Origin: Pseudopithomyces maydicus
Taxonomy: Eukaryota > Ascomycota > Dothideomycetes > Pleosporales > Didymosphaeriaceae
Assembly (NCBI GenBank): GCA_026873275.1
Contig: JANTUC010000003.1
Coordinates: 372,001-436,000, forward strand
Direction: 5' to 3'
Length of the DNA: 64,000 nt
Position 1 is the stretch's first letter, and each line of letters begins with the position of its first letter. Shown here piece after piece: positions 46,328 to 58,254 of the stretch. The notes under the pieces are model-generated. The model made no database searches and was not told the DNA's origin. It was given only the letters and a program-made list of their open reading frames with translations. The position numbers were made by a program, and so were the translations under genes.

Positions 46328-47772
46328 AAGCGCCACAGTCCAGATCGACGGGCAACCTTATCCATTCCACCGGTCAATATTAGCTTGACATTTCAGTAAG
46401 CCCCGCAAGTTTCGACCGGGGTCTACCATTATGGAGCTCCGCTATTGCGGTTTAACGGTCGATCGAAAACCAGGCAGAATTTCGCAAGACTGCATTTACG
46501 CAATTGCGCATAGTCTTTTCTTCTCTCCGCCCTTTTTCTCGGGGCGTTTTTTTCTTTTCGCTGTACTATTCTGTTTTCGCGTAGGGTGGGCATACATTCA
46601 CTCGACATAGACTTAGACTATCATTTGGCTCAGGCTTAGCTTCATTGCTACAATACTACCTCTTATTCTCCTCTCAAATGCCGAAGGTGCATTTTCTCTT
46701 TTCACGAGTTCCAACAGTGGCGGAGTCGTGCACCAGAATATCAAACGTACTTAGTGCTTCAGCTCGATAACTAGGGTGTTTGTTCGGTCCGACATCAATG
46801 CTGAAAATAACGATAAGAGTCACGATCAACCCTTCTCTTTCTCTTTGACCATTACCACTACCTTCATTGTCGGTGGTCTCAATTCTCCCGTCGGAATTGC
46901 TATTTACGAGTTGGAGAGGTCCGGTTCCGGGCGTCGGAAGGCCTATATATTGTTTGCCTTTTTAGCGGCCCCCCGAGGTGGACGGACAATGTCGCGCACC
47001 CACCACTTCCAAACCTGCCGTATAAAATGAAAAGCCATGTATTTTGTTTGTAACGGTGACATGTTGGGGAAATTTGGCCCCAAATTAGTATCTATCGACA
47101 GAGCCTCCCGAAACATGGCTGCTGGGGTACAGTCAGCCCTATAGCCATCAGCGCTACATCGCGTTCGCATGTTCGCGTAGAATTCCCAGACCACTACCTG
47201 TCAAGCACGATTCCAGACCAATCGCAATTCCATAGTCGTCGCTGAGTCAGTGTAACGTTTTCTAAATGCTTAACATGCCACAATATGGGTTGATGTTCCT
47301 CACCAGGCTGACATGCCCACCGGCTCAGTACCCGACCAAGCTTTCCCAAACAGACCAAAGGAACCCACGGCCAACCTCGCATTGCTGCACCAGTGACGCA
47401 AAGCGTGATAGAACCACACTATGGCCCGTGTATATCGAAATCTTCGATGGGGGTCCAAAAGTTTCCTATTCCCATGCGCGCATCGCCGTGACGTCACATC
47501 GTCGTCGATGCCCCACCGTTCCGCTGAAGCTCCATATAAACAGCCCTCCTTCAGACAAAATCTTTTTCTTTCATCATACCAGAATCATATCTCTGCCTGC
47601 TTCACGATACTCGAATCACTCTCGATACCTTACTCTCAACCTTCAATCACAACGTAAGTTCACCGTCCCCTGATCGCGCCTCAAGATCTCGAGCACGCGA
47701 TACATATATACATGATACCCAAAGAAACCCCTCATTCTAACCCCACCCAGTCAAACACACAAACCCTACACA
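46328..47772. other. intergenic, 1.4 kb, includes a 5' untranslated intron
   Basis: No gene is supported in the left part. Near the right end an ATATAAA box (about 47534) and an intron in the leader of the next gene are visible. Confidence 0.5.
47654..47750 (+). other. probable intron in the 5' untranslated leader
   Basis: GTAAGT donor and CCCAG acceptor, 97 nt, ending 22 bp before the ATG at 47773. The pattern fits a spliced leader of a strongly expressed small gene. Confidence 0.6.
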
Positions 47773-48113
47773 ATGGCATCCAAGCAGGAAATCATCGACG
47801 AGCGCAAGGCCAACCTCCCTCTCCCCGAGCAGCCCCCGTCGCCTCTGACTTCAACTCCGCCGATGAGCGTACCGTCAACGTGGGCTCGGGCGGCGTCGCC
47901 TCCGACATCTCCTCTTCTGGCATCGGCGGCTCCAACCTGCGCCAGCCAGCCACCATCGACGAGGTTGCGGGTGGACGACAGGCACACGATGGCTTGAGCG
48001 GTATCCCCAATGATGCCGTGAGCCGTGAGGCGAAGAACAAGCCCGGGCTTGAGCAAACCACTGGAAAGGATTTCGGATACCCTGAGAAGAACGATCCTAG
48101 CTCTAAGCAGTAG
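47773..48113 (+). CDS. small conserved-looking protein of unknown function
   Basis: About 113 residues, hydrophilic, Gly/Ser-rich, no signal peptide or membrane segment. It begins MASKQEIIDERKANLPLPEQ and continues VASDFNSADERTVNVGSGG, but the two parts lie in different frames; one extra C at the C5 run 47833-47837 joins them. The end is GKDFGYPEKNDPSSKQ. The composition recalls small stress-related proteins of filamentous fungi, which is only an impression. An upstream ATATAAA box and leader intron support real expression. Confidence 0.7.
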
Positions 48114-49058
48114 ATGGAGCTGTTCAGGGTGCTGAGCACTTTGAATGTGGCATTGAGGCGTTTTGATCGATGATTGTATGTATGATATGCATTGGCATGG
48201 GTGGGATGAAGCGAAAGTAAATGACGAGTAGCTTCGGGTGGGATGTCACGTATACTGTTATGAATGAATGATATACCAAAGATTCAAAATCTTCTGTATT
48301 GTTTGAATGATGTGATTGTGGATGTTGGGCTAGTGCTCAGATATTAGGAATGGGTATGAACATGCCTTTCAGTTGCGCAACTTCTCAAGATCTAGTCCAA
48401 TGATAATAAGCCTCGGAATGCCCATATGATCGGTAGGTTGCGTATTTAACTGGAACCCAAATGATTTGTTGCCGTGCCTTCGTAGTAACTTCCTGTCGTC
48501 ACATGAGAAACGGGTGTCGGATAGCATGCGCAAAATCAAGCACGCCTATATATCGATACTATTTTGCACAGCGATAATCGCGAAGCGTCATCTCTACAAA
48601 CTTATCATCCATCCCTGAGTATAAATTTAATGGGTTTAGTATCATGCAGTTATCTTTTGAAAAGTGATCATGGTATCTCCGCATGTATTCCCAGTCAGAT
48701 AACGCCATCTTGCAGCACTGTCGGCACAACATCCGAGATGGCCTCAAAGCCCGACCAGCAGGCATCGCGATCGACAGGGTCCTGGGCTTCTCGCGTCATG
48801 ATATTACAAGTGGTGCATTTCTAAAGAATGGTGGGCTTGACGTCACAACGTGGTAATACTGCTATTATTTGATGACATGGTGCGTTCACTGTGCTGGGTA
48901 TAAGCTCTCGCACGCAGCAACACGTTCAATCACAAATTCACACTTCAAAGTACTCTTTCGCAAAAGAAAAATACTTGAAAAGCATCACCTTATCCTACAT
49001 ACCTCATCCAATTCCCCAAAACATCTCAACCCACAACCAAATCCAACCAAATCCAACC
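48114..49058. other. intergenic, 945 bp
   Basis: No supported gene or repeat. AT-rich on the left. Confidence 0.45.
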
Positions 49059-49809
49059 ATGCCTACCTCCGCCGGAACCAAAGTACTTCCCTCTCCCCCT
49101 CCCTCTTTCAACTCCAAACTCACCACCTCCCAGTACACCTCCACCCCCGCAACCCTCAACGAGCCCACCGGCCTCGTAACCTCCGACTCCCTGGCCGGCG
49201 AGTCCCTCACCTCTGGCGGGTCCTTCGCCTCCAACAACCCGCACGCCGCAGCCTCCAAGCAGCCCTCCGCCTCCACCACCTCCAACACAACCGACACCTC
49301 CAACGCGACCAAGCTGCCCCCCGCCATGGATGCCGAAGCCCGCGAAGCGCAGCAAGGCTGGTCTGAAGCCTCGCAGTTGAATGCTGGGAAGGGGCTGGGT
49401 AAGGAGGCAGGTGTCGGGCCGACGTATAATGTAGGTGGAACGAAGGGTGCATCGGGTGGAAAGGAGTTCGATGCATCTGGGGGGGCGACGGCGCCGACGG
49501 GGGGTATGCTGGGTGAGTTTATATCCTTGTTTCGATGTGGGGTGGACGCTGACGTGTGAACAGGGCGAGTGAGCAAGCGAGGAGTAAGGGAGAACTGAGG
49601 CCGCATGGGGCGAATATCACGGAGGATGAGAATCTCTCTGGGAAGACGGCGTTCGGAGAGATTGGATCGAAGCAGGATCCAGGGAGGGTAGCGGAGCAGG
49701 AGTTGTTGAAGAGGGCGGCGGTGCCTGGGGGGCGTTGGGTGGAGGGAAGGATTTGAGTAAGCAGACGGGGGATAGTAAGTTTAGTGGGTTGAGTGATGAG
49801 AGGGTATGA
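49059..49809 (+). CDS. small Ser/Gly-rich protein of unknown function (two frame breaks)
   Basis: Exon 1 starts MPTSAGTKVLPSPP and is rich in Ser, Thr, Ala and Gly. An intron from about 49515 to 49562 leads to ASEQARSKGELRPHGANI and TAFGEIGSKQDPGRVAEQE. One more G at G6 49499-49504 lets the splice junction keep frame (GGYAG then ASEQ). One more G at G6 49727-49732 replaces an early stop by KDLSKQTGDSKFSGL and DERV before the stop at 49809. With both, the product is about 230 residues. Hydrophilic, no membrane segment. I do not recognise the family. Confidence 0.65.
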
Positions 49810-49987
49810 GGGGATGATGTTTGGCGTGGTGGTAGATGAGTAGTCAGTATGATTACTGTCCAAGTTTGCTTCATGAGTTCGTCTGGGGTATGACAGTAAT
49901 TTAACGAGAGCCATGTCTATAAATATTCATTGTTCCCTAGAAACGCGTTAGAATTATCACATCAACATTGAACAGTTCTCCATACCA

Positions 49988-50982
49988 CTACCAAGTAACG
50001 AGTCGTTTGTTGACTAATTTCATGGGCGGCTTCTTTATAAAACCCCTCTGAACAATGTAGTTACGCGGAAACTCCTTCCTCGTGATCACTTTCTCATCTC
50101 CTCTCATCTTCTCCTTATTTTCAATCAATACCATATATTTACACCCATCCGGCAACTCCCCCATCGGCCATTTCACCTTCTCCTTCGACACGACAGACGG
50201 CTCGCGACGCAGGTAGTCCAAGACAATGTTTCCCTCCGCATGGTCAACCCATTCGTCAACAAGCACACAGCATTCGCTCCGGTCCCAATTGGAGGGATCG
50301 TGGGGCCTCCATACGTCCGGGAATAAGCGGCCTCGGGCTTCGGGGGCGAGAGGCCAGGCATTGTCGCGTATAAATTTCATATCCAGGGAGTTGATGCCGT
50401 TGCAGAAGGCGCGGCAGGCGGCCATGATGCCTGCTGGGTGTATGCTGTAGAGTTTGAAGACGTCGCAATCGGCGGCTGATTCTTTCAGTTCGCGCAACAT
50501 CTGGTGGGTCTCAGTATTGTGCATGTATCTGAGAATCAGTTCCTAGGCGCATTGAAAGAGACTTGGAGTCTGGGCATTGTTCCCTGAATTGAATACACCA
50601 GAGACCGGCATACCTGTGTCGCGACACCGCGCCCCCGGTGCTCTTTCTTCACACACATTTGCGAGATCACACAGCATCTTCTCCCCCTACGCGTTTCCAT
50701 CACCGCAAAGGTATGTCCGATCGGGTCTTTTTCCTTGTTGCTCGCGGCCAGGACATGAATGACTTCCGAGCGTATAGGAACGAATTCCCGTTTAAATTCA
50801 TGAAAACTCTTTTTGACTCGAGTTCCAGGTAACATGCGATTTTTCTTAACGGCTGAAATGGATGCCTAAATGCCATACTCAGCGGAATAGAGCTTTGCGG
50901 CGTCGTCGATGAAGCGGTCGGGCATCCGTTCACGGGGATGTATATGGTAGACGAAGCATCGGGTGATTCCTGGTTGGGTCAT
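49988..50982 (-). pseudogene. broken GNAT-family N-acetyltransferase
   Basis: Start at 50982 opens MTQPGITRCFVYHIHPRE and reaches SAEYGI followed by TAG, where relatives have Trp (TGG to TAG by one transition). The same frame continues with LPGTRVKKSFHEF, the acetyl-CoA motif region CVISQMCVKKEHRGRGVATQ and VSFNAPRN, then meets TGA. The rest (DVFKLYSIHPAGIMAACRAF, WPMGELPDGCKYMVLI) is one base out of frame and ends at 49988. The shift near 50545 is not in a G/C run, unlike the breaks elsewhere. An unusual short intron over the TAG is possible but would be under 40 nt. Likely a recent pseudogene. Confidence 0.6.
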
Positions 50983-51109
50983 GATAGCGAACGATGAGAA
51001 CGAAATGGGGCATAGAGATGATCAGTTGGTGACGTCGGGATGTTGGGGTTATGCAGTTTGTGAGGTTGCCTTTTGCACGTACGGAAAGCACTACCCAGAG
51101 GATGCCCAT

Positions 51110-51138
51110 GGCAGGTGCCCACCTGGGTGGCACCTGCC
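51110..51138. repeat. perfect 10-bp inverted repeat
   Basis: Arms GGCAGGTGCC and GGCACCTGCC with a 9-nt spacer. Confidence 0.8.
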
Positions 51139-51169
51139 CAGACCGAATGCTCACGTGCTTTGCAGATGC

Positions 51170-51201
51170 CCGGGCCCGCCCGGGCCTGGGCCCGCGGGCC
51201 C
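51170..51201. repeat. GC-only palindromic string
   Basis: About 32 nt of G and C (one T), ending in the perfect 14-bp palindrome GGGCCCGCGGGCCC at 51188-51201. Confidence 0.8.
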
Positions 51202-51670
51202 AAGAATCAATTTCTCCCAGATGATTTGTTTCATAAAAGCTTGTACAACAAGTGTAGCGCTCCAGATACATTAACAGAGAGTTCAACGTAGCTAGCTATC
51301 AACGTGTAACATAGATAGCACGTTGGTGTTGAAAAGCATCAAGTGATACAATTACACCTACGATCCTTCTGCTCAAGGTACAAATGCCAATCCCAGCAGG
51401 GAACATTCAAACAAAAAGCAAGGCCTGATGAGGAGGAAGCGTGCAGTGGTCGTTTGCGGCGGAAGTCTCACCTCCGCACCTGGTGGCCCGTGCTGCGTCG
51501 TAGGGCTGAAACTACCCGTGTCCTTTCGATTAAGGGTATGTGAACACGACACCCAAAGTCGTCGCTCCCTTACCTTGCGCCCGGCTACATTTCCTCTCCT
51601 TTGCCTTGTGCTTTCCAGTCGTACTGGGCCTGCAGTGCCCTTTTCGCGCGACGCGCCAATTGCTGGCACT

Positions 51671-53046
51671 ATGAACGGTTTCTCGGACCATGGCCTCGAT
51701 GAGGATGCGTTTGGAGCTTCCAAGGGAGGGATCGCTAGCTTTGATGCTTTTCGTAAGTGCTTTTGTTGCGTCGCTGGATTGGGTGCTGTGTTTGGAGAAT
51801 CGCATGCTGCATTGCAGAGTCGTGCGCATGGCTGGATGCTATCGATTGGGAGCTTGCGATTGCGAATGCGACTGACACCTCGCAGCGAAGACCAAAAAGA
51901 CCTACCTCACTCGCGGCCGCGACTCGTCATCCTGGACGGTCCTCCTCCTCCTGACATGCATCTACCTCTCTTGGTCCGAGATAACCCGCTGGTGGACGGG
52001 CCAAACCACGCAAAACTTCTCCGTCGAGAAAGGTGTCTCCCATGATATGCAAATCAACATCGACATCGTCGTCGCAATGAGCTGCGCAGACCTCCACGTC
52101 AATATGCAGGATGCCGCAGGCGATAGGACATTGGCAGGCGACTTGTTGCGGAAAGACCCCACGTACTTCAGCCAGTGGGGCAAGGGAAAGCACGTTCTCG
52201 GACAAGGCGAGGATGGCAATCCGGGCTGGGAGGAGCTGTGGGATGTGCACGATCAGCTCGGCGCTGCGAAGAAGAAGAAGAAATTCCCCAAGACCCCCGC
52301 AGGCGCGGTGAGGGCGACGCGTGCCGCATCTTCGGCAGCCTGGATGGAAACAAGGTGCAGGGTGACTTCCACATCACCGCGCGCGGCCACGGATACAGGG
52401 AATTCGGCGAACATCTTGATCACGGCCGTATGACTTTCCCCCACGCCCCCATCCCTCCTACATAAAAGACAACCTAGATCGCTAACGCAAACAATACATA
52501 CACAGGCTTCAACTTCTCGCACCACATCCAAGAGCTCTCCTTCGGCCCCTACTACCCCTCCCTCGTCAACCCCCTCGACAACACCGTCGCCACCACCGAA
52601 GACCACTTCTACAAGTTCCAATACTACCTCTCCATCGTCCCCACCATCTACACCGACGACTCCTCGCTCCTCCCCCTCCTCGAAGCCGTAAACCGCGACA
52701 CCGACCACCCCGCAAAGGGCGTCTGGCACTCCTCGCACGCCGTGAAAACCAACCAGTACGCCGTCACCTCGCAGTCGCACAAGGTGCCAGAGAACTACAT
52801 CCCCGGCATCTTCGTCAAGTTCGACATCGAGCCGATTACCCTGACAGTCGCCGAGGAATGGGGCGGCTTCTTCCCGCTATTGGTCAGGCTGGTGAATGTC
52901 ATCAGCGGTGTGATGGTGGCGGGCGGGTGGTGCTGGCAGATGTTTGAGATGGGGATGGAGATTTATGGGCGGAAGCAGAGGAGTAGGGGGAGGGCATGGG
53001 CATGCTGAGGACGTTTAGCAGTGAGCAGAAGATGGCGTTTGATTAG
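51671..53046 (+). CDS. erv41: Erv41/ERGIC2-type ER-Golgi vesicle protein
   Basis: A COPII-vesicle membrane protein that works with Erv46 in ER-Golgi cargo retrieval. Exon 1 (51671-51752) ends FDAF and joins PKTKKTYLTRG in exon 2 (51886-52427); exon 3 begins at 52506. A membrane segment follows (WTVLLLLTCIYLSW), then the lumenal domain (NIDIVVAMSCADLHVNMQD, FNFSHHIQELSFGPYYPSL, HSSHAVKTNQYAVT) and a second membrane segment near the C-terminus (FPLLVRLVNVISGVMVAGGW). Frame breaks at C5 52294-52298 and G5 52986-52990 are repaired by one base each; the second moves the stop to 53046, giving the tail GMLRTFSSEQKMAFD. Confidence 0.9.
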
Positions 53047-53503
53047 ATGGAACAAGAGGAGCAGAGAGGATTTGGAGATTGGGGGGTTATGTGTAGGATG
53101 GAGTAGGGTGATATGAGAGCATTTGTGGCGTTTGGGCATGGGAAGGGGAGTATTATGGGTTTGATTTGCGACCGCTGTGTGAATACATGTTTTGGCTTGT
53201 TAAGAGGCTTTTGCATGCATGATCGAAGAGAAAGTAGAGCGTGTATAGGTTATTCATTGTTCATATTCGTTCGTCCTCATTCGCTGCCTTATCGTAAAAT
53301 ACCTGTCCAGCATTATGATCATTGAATGCCACTCCATGCTAGCAAATTTCCAAGATGCCATGTTGCTCATAAACATACTCCCAGCACGCCACACGTCGCG
53401 GATATCATACACGCGCCGCACAACGGGTTACGCCTTCCGCAAACACATTCAGCATTACCCCGAACCCTTGATCATAGCCAAGATACCTCAAAGCACCGAC
53501 AGC
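53047..53503. other. intergenic between convergent genes
   Basis: The 3' flanks of Erv41 and the tandem-BRCT gene. Nothing is identified. Confidence 0.45.
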
Positions 53504-55477
53504 TCATCCATTACGAGTCCGGCCCCGCTTCTTCGCAGGCTTTTCCTCGACCGCTTCTTCCTCAACCTTCACCCGGTGGTCCTCACTATCCAGATCAACA
53601 TTCCCCGTAACAATGCTCTGCATCAGAAACTCCTTCGTGTAACAGACACGCCCCAATTCCACCAAAGCAGGCACACTCGGATCGTCCCTGCCCTCCGCCA
53701 GACATATAGTCTTCTCGTCAAGATCCTTCCCACCCGGCTTCTTGCTCACCACGCGGCGCACTCCCACAGCCTTGCACAATTTCTCCACGTCGCTAAAGGC
53801 AAACTTGTCGTACGAGGCCTTGAGGGCTGGCGTGAAGTAAACGGTGTACCCCTTGAAGAGGCGGTCTTGTGGGATTTTCCATACGGCCTCGAGTTCGGGG
53901 GTTTGTAGGGGTCGAGCGGGAGGAAGCGGGAGGTGCGGGTGGAGTCGATGAGCCATTTGTCGGTGACGATGGGGAGGCCGTGGGCTACGGCTTGGAGGAG
54001 TTTGGCGGTTTTGGAAATGGGGCCTTCTCTTATGCTGGGGGGCGGGTTAGCTTGTGGGGATGAGGCGGGGATGAGGGAGGGTTGGTGTGATTGCGATGGG
54101 ATAGCATAGACTAGGGTGAAGTTGGATGTGTGGCAATAATAAACTTACCTTAGGATGTTGCAATCGCCCTCTACCTTGTCGACAAGATTTCCGCCTTGTC
54201 GCTTCAGGAAGCGGATAAATGCACTATTTGGCTGTATGAAGGAGTTGCTTAGGGCAATACGAGGTTTAGGGCCATCGTAATCTCCATCAAGCTCGACGGG
54301 GGTGCCTTGAATAGAACCTGCAGTTGAAGCTGGCGTACTGCGCTGGCTACGAAGTGGGACATCCTCCGTCTTAGAGATTGGCTGTCGTTTCTGACCTGCC
54401 GTCTTACGAGCAGACTGGGTAGAAGCTTCAACACTATCGGCACCGTTGACTTTGATGCGCTTCGTAGAACGTGCCGAGGCGCTACCTGGTATTTCTACCG
54501 CTGGACTTGCTCGCTTTGTGGACTTCGACTTGACTGTTCCGTTCTTGGGCAAATGGGATTCCTGGGTTGCTGTGTTTGAAGCTCTTGATTTAGCTGATTC
54601 TTGAGACAAAATGAGTCCATCAGCAATGCTCTGCCCTCGAGAGGCAGAGGAGTAGACTACAGCCGTGGCTGTAGATGGCTCCTTGCGCATTTCACGACGT
54701 CCAGTCCGGGATGGTAGACCGCCCAAATCGCTGACACGATCAATAGTCGGGGTTTCCTGGATCACTTCCGAATGGGACAAAGACAGGTGGGGCGTAGAGC
54801 GCATTGCTTGCATCTTGCTGACCCCAGAAACAACGGTATTATCGAGGTCTCCGTCATCGTCATCGTCTTCTGTTTCATCTCCAGCTTCTGGGGCTTCGAC
54901 CTTCTTCTCCGAAGACTGAACTTGGATCTGGGGAGGCTTCCACTCAAACGTGAGCCCGCCCAATGACTTGATCCCGGAAGATATCCTGTCCAGATGGCGA
55001 AGGATAATGGTTTCCACACGAGCTTCGCTCTTTGCTTGCAGTACAAACCCTTCTATGGGTTTATCATCAGTGCGAATTTGGGTGTTCTTCGAGGGACGAG
55101 CAACTGGTGGCGAAACAATCAGATTTTTGCTCCCAGCTTCCAGCTTGCCACCGTAGGAATACACAGCTAGAATCGTGAGCGTTACATTTCCTTTCCGCGA
55201 CAGAGTCTGGAACAGGCATACCAAATGTTCCTAGGATGCTTGATGGGTCGCTGGGTGCGTCGCGCGTTACTGCCAACGCAGCATTGTCTACGCTTGCTAC
55301 AATATAGAGCGTCTCACCCGCGGGGGCAGGGTAGCTTTGCTGGCCTTCGCTGTGGTTGAGGACCCAAGGCATGTTTAGACGCGTCTGTGGCGCGTGTTCC
55401 CGTGGATTGTGGGACAGAAGTAAGCACGATGGTGAGGTCACCACGCTAAGCGGGGTTTGGTCTAGCGCGCTTTCCAT
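53504..55477 (-). CDS. tandem-BRCT protein, probable DNA-damage factor
   Basis: Exons 55477-55222, 55166-54149 and 54034-53504; with one repaired base about 601 residues. The N-terminal ~130 residues (MPWVLNHSEGQQ, GETLYIVASVDNAAL) could be an FHA-like fold, as in Nbs1, but I cannot confirm it. A Ser/Thr/acidic linker with many TP, SP and SQ-like sites follows (DETEDDDDDGDLD, VIQETPTIDR). The C-terminus holds two BRCT-like units: IALSNSFIQPNSAFIRFLKRQ to IVTDKWLIDS, and LFKGYTVYFTPALKASY to VCYTKEFLMQSI. A Lys/Arg end KPAKKRGRTR may be a nuclear signal. The frame break is at G5 53897-53901, between the two BRCT units. Confidence 0.75.
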
Positions 55478-56417
55478 TCACATCGCGTCTTTGCTTGGAG
55501 CCCCCTTCCGTGCTTTGACATGACAAGCTACCCTTCGTGAACACTCAAAGTAGAACTCCTAAGTATGTATCTCATACCCAACGTAGAAATTAGTTCTACC
55601 CTATCAGCCATACCTGTGCGTGTCAAAGTCGTTTCGCCTAGGTAATATCCCGCATGTGGACGGGCACGTTTCGGCGAACGCGGCACGGAAGATAATGCCT
55701 GACCATTGACCTTAGTCGCAGAGCAGCCACATGAGATCTAGACAAATATGTTGACCTCTTAAGCACATTCGTTATCACTAGGAATATTTGCGCCAGGTGG
55801 TCCAAGCTTCCTTAATATTGTTCTTCGAAACTTGGCGCCCGGACAGATCGAAAGGCTGGAAACGGATCGTGAAAGTGGGCCAACATGTTCAGCTTTTCAG
55901 GGAAACTTGAAGATCAGGGCGAGACAGGAGCCACTTCACCACAAATCTGGTAGCTGACCTGAGTCGCGGCGCGGTTCTTGATATTGTTCTTGAGACAGCA
56001 AAAGTGAAAGGCCGGCAAAAATTCATCACAGTTCCCTGAAGTGAAATTATCATGGTCACAGTTGTCCAGTGAAGTTGACCAGTAACCGACATGATTGGTA
56101 GGTCGCCCTTAGTATTGTTCAAGCCTCTACGCCTCCGCTCCGTGTAAGGATTTCACTGGCGAAGGCAACACTTAGAGGAGTACTGTATGCTTTAATATTG
56201 TCTGGCCGTCTTCGAGTTATTTCTTCGAACGTCATCCCTTTTTATGCCTTTCCTCTTCTCTTAACAGTTTCTTTACTCTTCCCAGCCCCATCAGTCCTCG
56301 ATCTACACTAAATAAGTCATTACCTATTGGCTTCTTTGTATACGAGTACTTTCGATCATTTTCACATACTCTCCAACCAACCTGAAAACCAATTCGGCAA
56401 TTTCAATAGCACGCACG
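55478..56417. promoter_or_regulatory. upstream region of the pheromone receptor gene
   Basis: 940 bp, no gene. Four TATTGT-containing sites lie between 55816 and 56203 (see separate entry). Confidence 0.5.
55816..56203 (+). promoter_or_regulatory. four repeated TATTGTTC-like sites upstream of ste2
   Basis: TATTGTTC at 55816, 55982 and 56113, and TATTGTCT at 56196, all on the plus strand. ATTGTT/AACAAT resembles the core bound by HMG-box proteins, a class that includes mating-type regulators. Function is inferred from position and similarity only. Confidence 0.5.
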
Positions 56418-57604
56418 ATGTCAACTCTCCCGAAACCCGACGACGCTTATACGCAGGAATTCATCCTCTGGACGTCCGATGGCGAACAATTCACGACCAC
56501 CATGGCCGAGATTGATTTCATGCGACAATATGGAATCCGAATTGCTATAAATTGGGCTACACAAATTGGCGCGAGTGTCATTCTTCTCCTCGTACTTCTC
56601 CTTCTCACACGCCGCGAGAAGCGAAGTTCCTCTATCTTCATTATGAACGCATTCTGTCTGGTGCTCAATGCAATTCGCTCGATCCTCCAATCTGTCTGGC
56701 TGACAACACCGTTTTACCATCCATACGCCATTGTCTCTAACGACTTCTCTCGCGTCACCAATGCGGACCGCGCCATCACTGTCGCTTCGAACACTATCAT
56801 GCTTTTGCTGGCCATTGGCATCATGGTCTCTTTGAGCCTTCAGGTCTGGGTCATCTGTATTACCGCGAAGCCGATGCAGAAGCTTGTCATAATGAGCGTT
56901 ACTTCTGTCGTTGCTCTTGTCGCTATTGGCTATCGATTTGCAGTTACTATTATCAGCAACAAACAGACGATGAAGGACGACAACATGATTCCGTACAGCA
57001 GCCTCGTGACAGACATGAACATTTCCTTCGCTGTCGCTGTCTGGGTTTACTGCTTCATTTTCACTTTCAAGCTTGGCTATGCCCTACTACAGCGCAAGCG
57101 ATTGCGCATGACGCAGTTCGGTCCTATGCAGATCATCTTCATTATGGGCTGCCAGACAATGGTCATTCCAGGTAAGCATGCCCTGTTACATGTCATATAG
57201 TGGCCATGCACTAACAATTCACAGCTATCTTCACAAGCCTCAATTTCTATGACCGGGTCCCCGAGCTCGCTTCACAAAGCACCACAATCATCTGCATCTT
57301 CCTGCCTCTGTCCGCTATCTGGGCCGGCCTTGTTGCTAGTGACAACAGCGTCGGCAGTAGAGGACGCGATGCACACCAGCGGCTCTTCAAGGACGAGTTT
57401 TATCGGTCATCGTCTACCGGCACCAATCCATACGCTGATAAGAGCCACTTGACAAACTCAACCTTCGCCAGTGGCAAAGAGCGTGAGGTCTCAGCCTATA
57501 ACCATCACCAAAATACCAAGGATTCGATCGACAATGGCATCTACATGCAGAAGGAGTGGCACGTCGAGGCCGGCGAGCCTTCTGAGCCCTCTCGCCAGGT
57601 ATAA
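56418..57604 (+). CDS. ste2: Ste2-type pheromone receptor (class D GPCR)
   Basis: A seven-transmembrane receptor for the alpha-factor-like peptide pheromone at the plasma membrane, acting through a heterotrimeric G protein. Exons 56418-57171 and 57225-57604 join in phase to 377 residues. Membrane segments begin at about residue 45 (WATQIGASVILLLVLLLLT) and continue through ITVASNTIMLLLAIGIMVSL and FAVAVWVYCFIFTFKLGY. The family motif around TM6-7, QTMVIPAIFTSLN and LPLSAIWA, is clear. The cytoplasmic tail is Ser/Thr-rich. One member of the mating pathway; no mating-type locus is in the window. Confidence 0.94.
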
Positions 57605-58254
57605 GGCTCTGACCATTCACAAGTCTCAGCCCTTGATCACTTCTCTCCGCAGTGGTTCCACATCGGTTCTTGGCTTAACAAAAGTTCTGGGAATTCTACC
57701 ATTTATGCATCGACGAATACTCGTCATCATTCTATTTATGTTAAACTATTTTCTGTCCTTCTCTTACAACCTAAGAACCTATTTTTTCTTTACTGAATTT
57801 CTGTCCTTTCCAAATTCTGTTCGGCATCTACCTTTTTATATGTAGTTTACATACGATGATTACCTGATTGCGCGCGATGGAAGTGCGTCTATCATCTATG
57901 CCACTGGGTATCTAGGGGGCGAGTGACCCTGTATCTCATGGAGGAGGGAACAGGCGTAGCGTATTATCATTCACATGACAAATGGTTCATTATTTCTTAT
58001 CAACAACTCTATACCCCTCAAATGTTCAGGCCATTGGATCAGCTATATTATTGGTGTCTTTACTCTATCACGGTGAATTTACCTTACGGCAACGTTGCCT
58101 ATAGCATAATGTTCAGGGTCTTAGCTGCATCAACCATGTGATAACGCAAGTATAAGAAGGTCACATGGTTGATGAAAAGTGAAGGATAAAAGACATGCAT
58201 CTGTTGCTGAAGATATGATTGATTACATTAATAAACATTCCCTCGGCTGAAATA
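57605..58254. other. intergenic between convergent genes
   Basis: AT-rich 3' flanks of the receptor and the transporter. Nothing is identified. Confidence 0.45.

Larger units (their letters stand above)
50983..51670. other. intergenic with GC-rich inverted repeats
   Basis: Between the divergent GNAT remnant and Erv41. It contains a 10-bp perfect inverted repeat and a GC-only palindromic string; otherwise nothing is identified. Confidence 0.5.
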
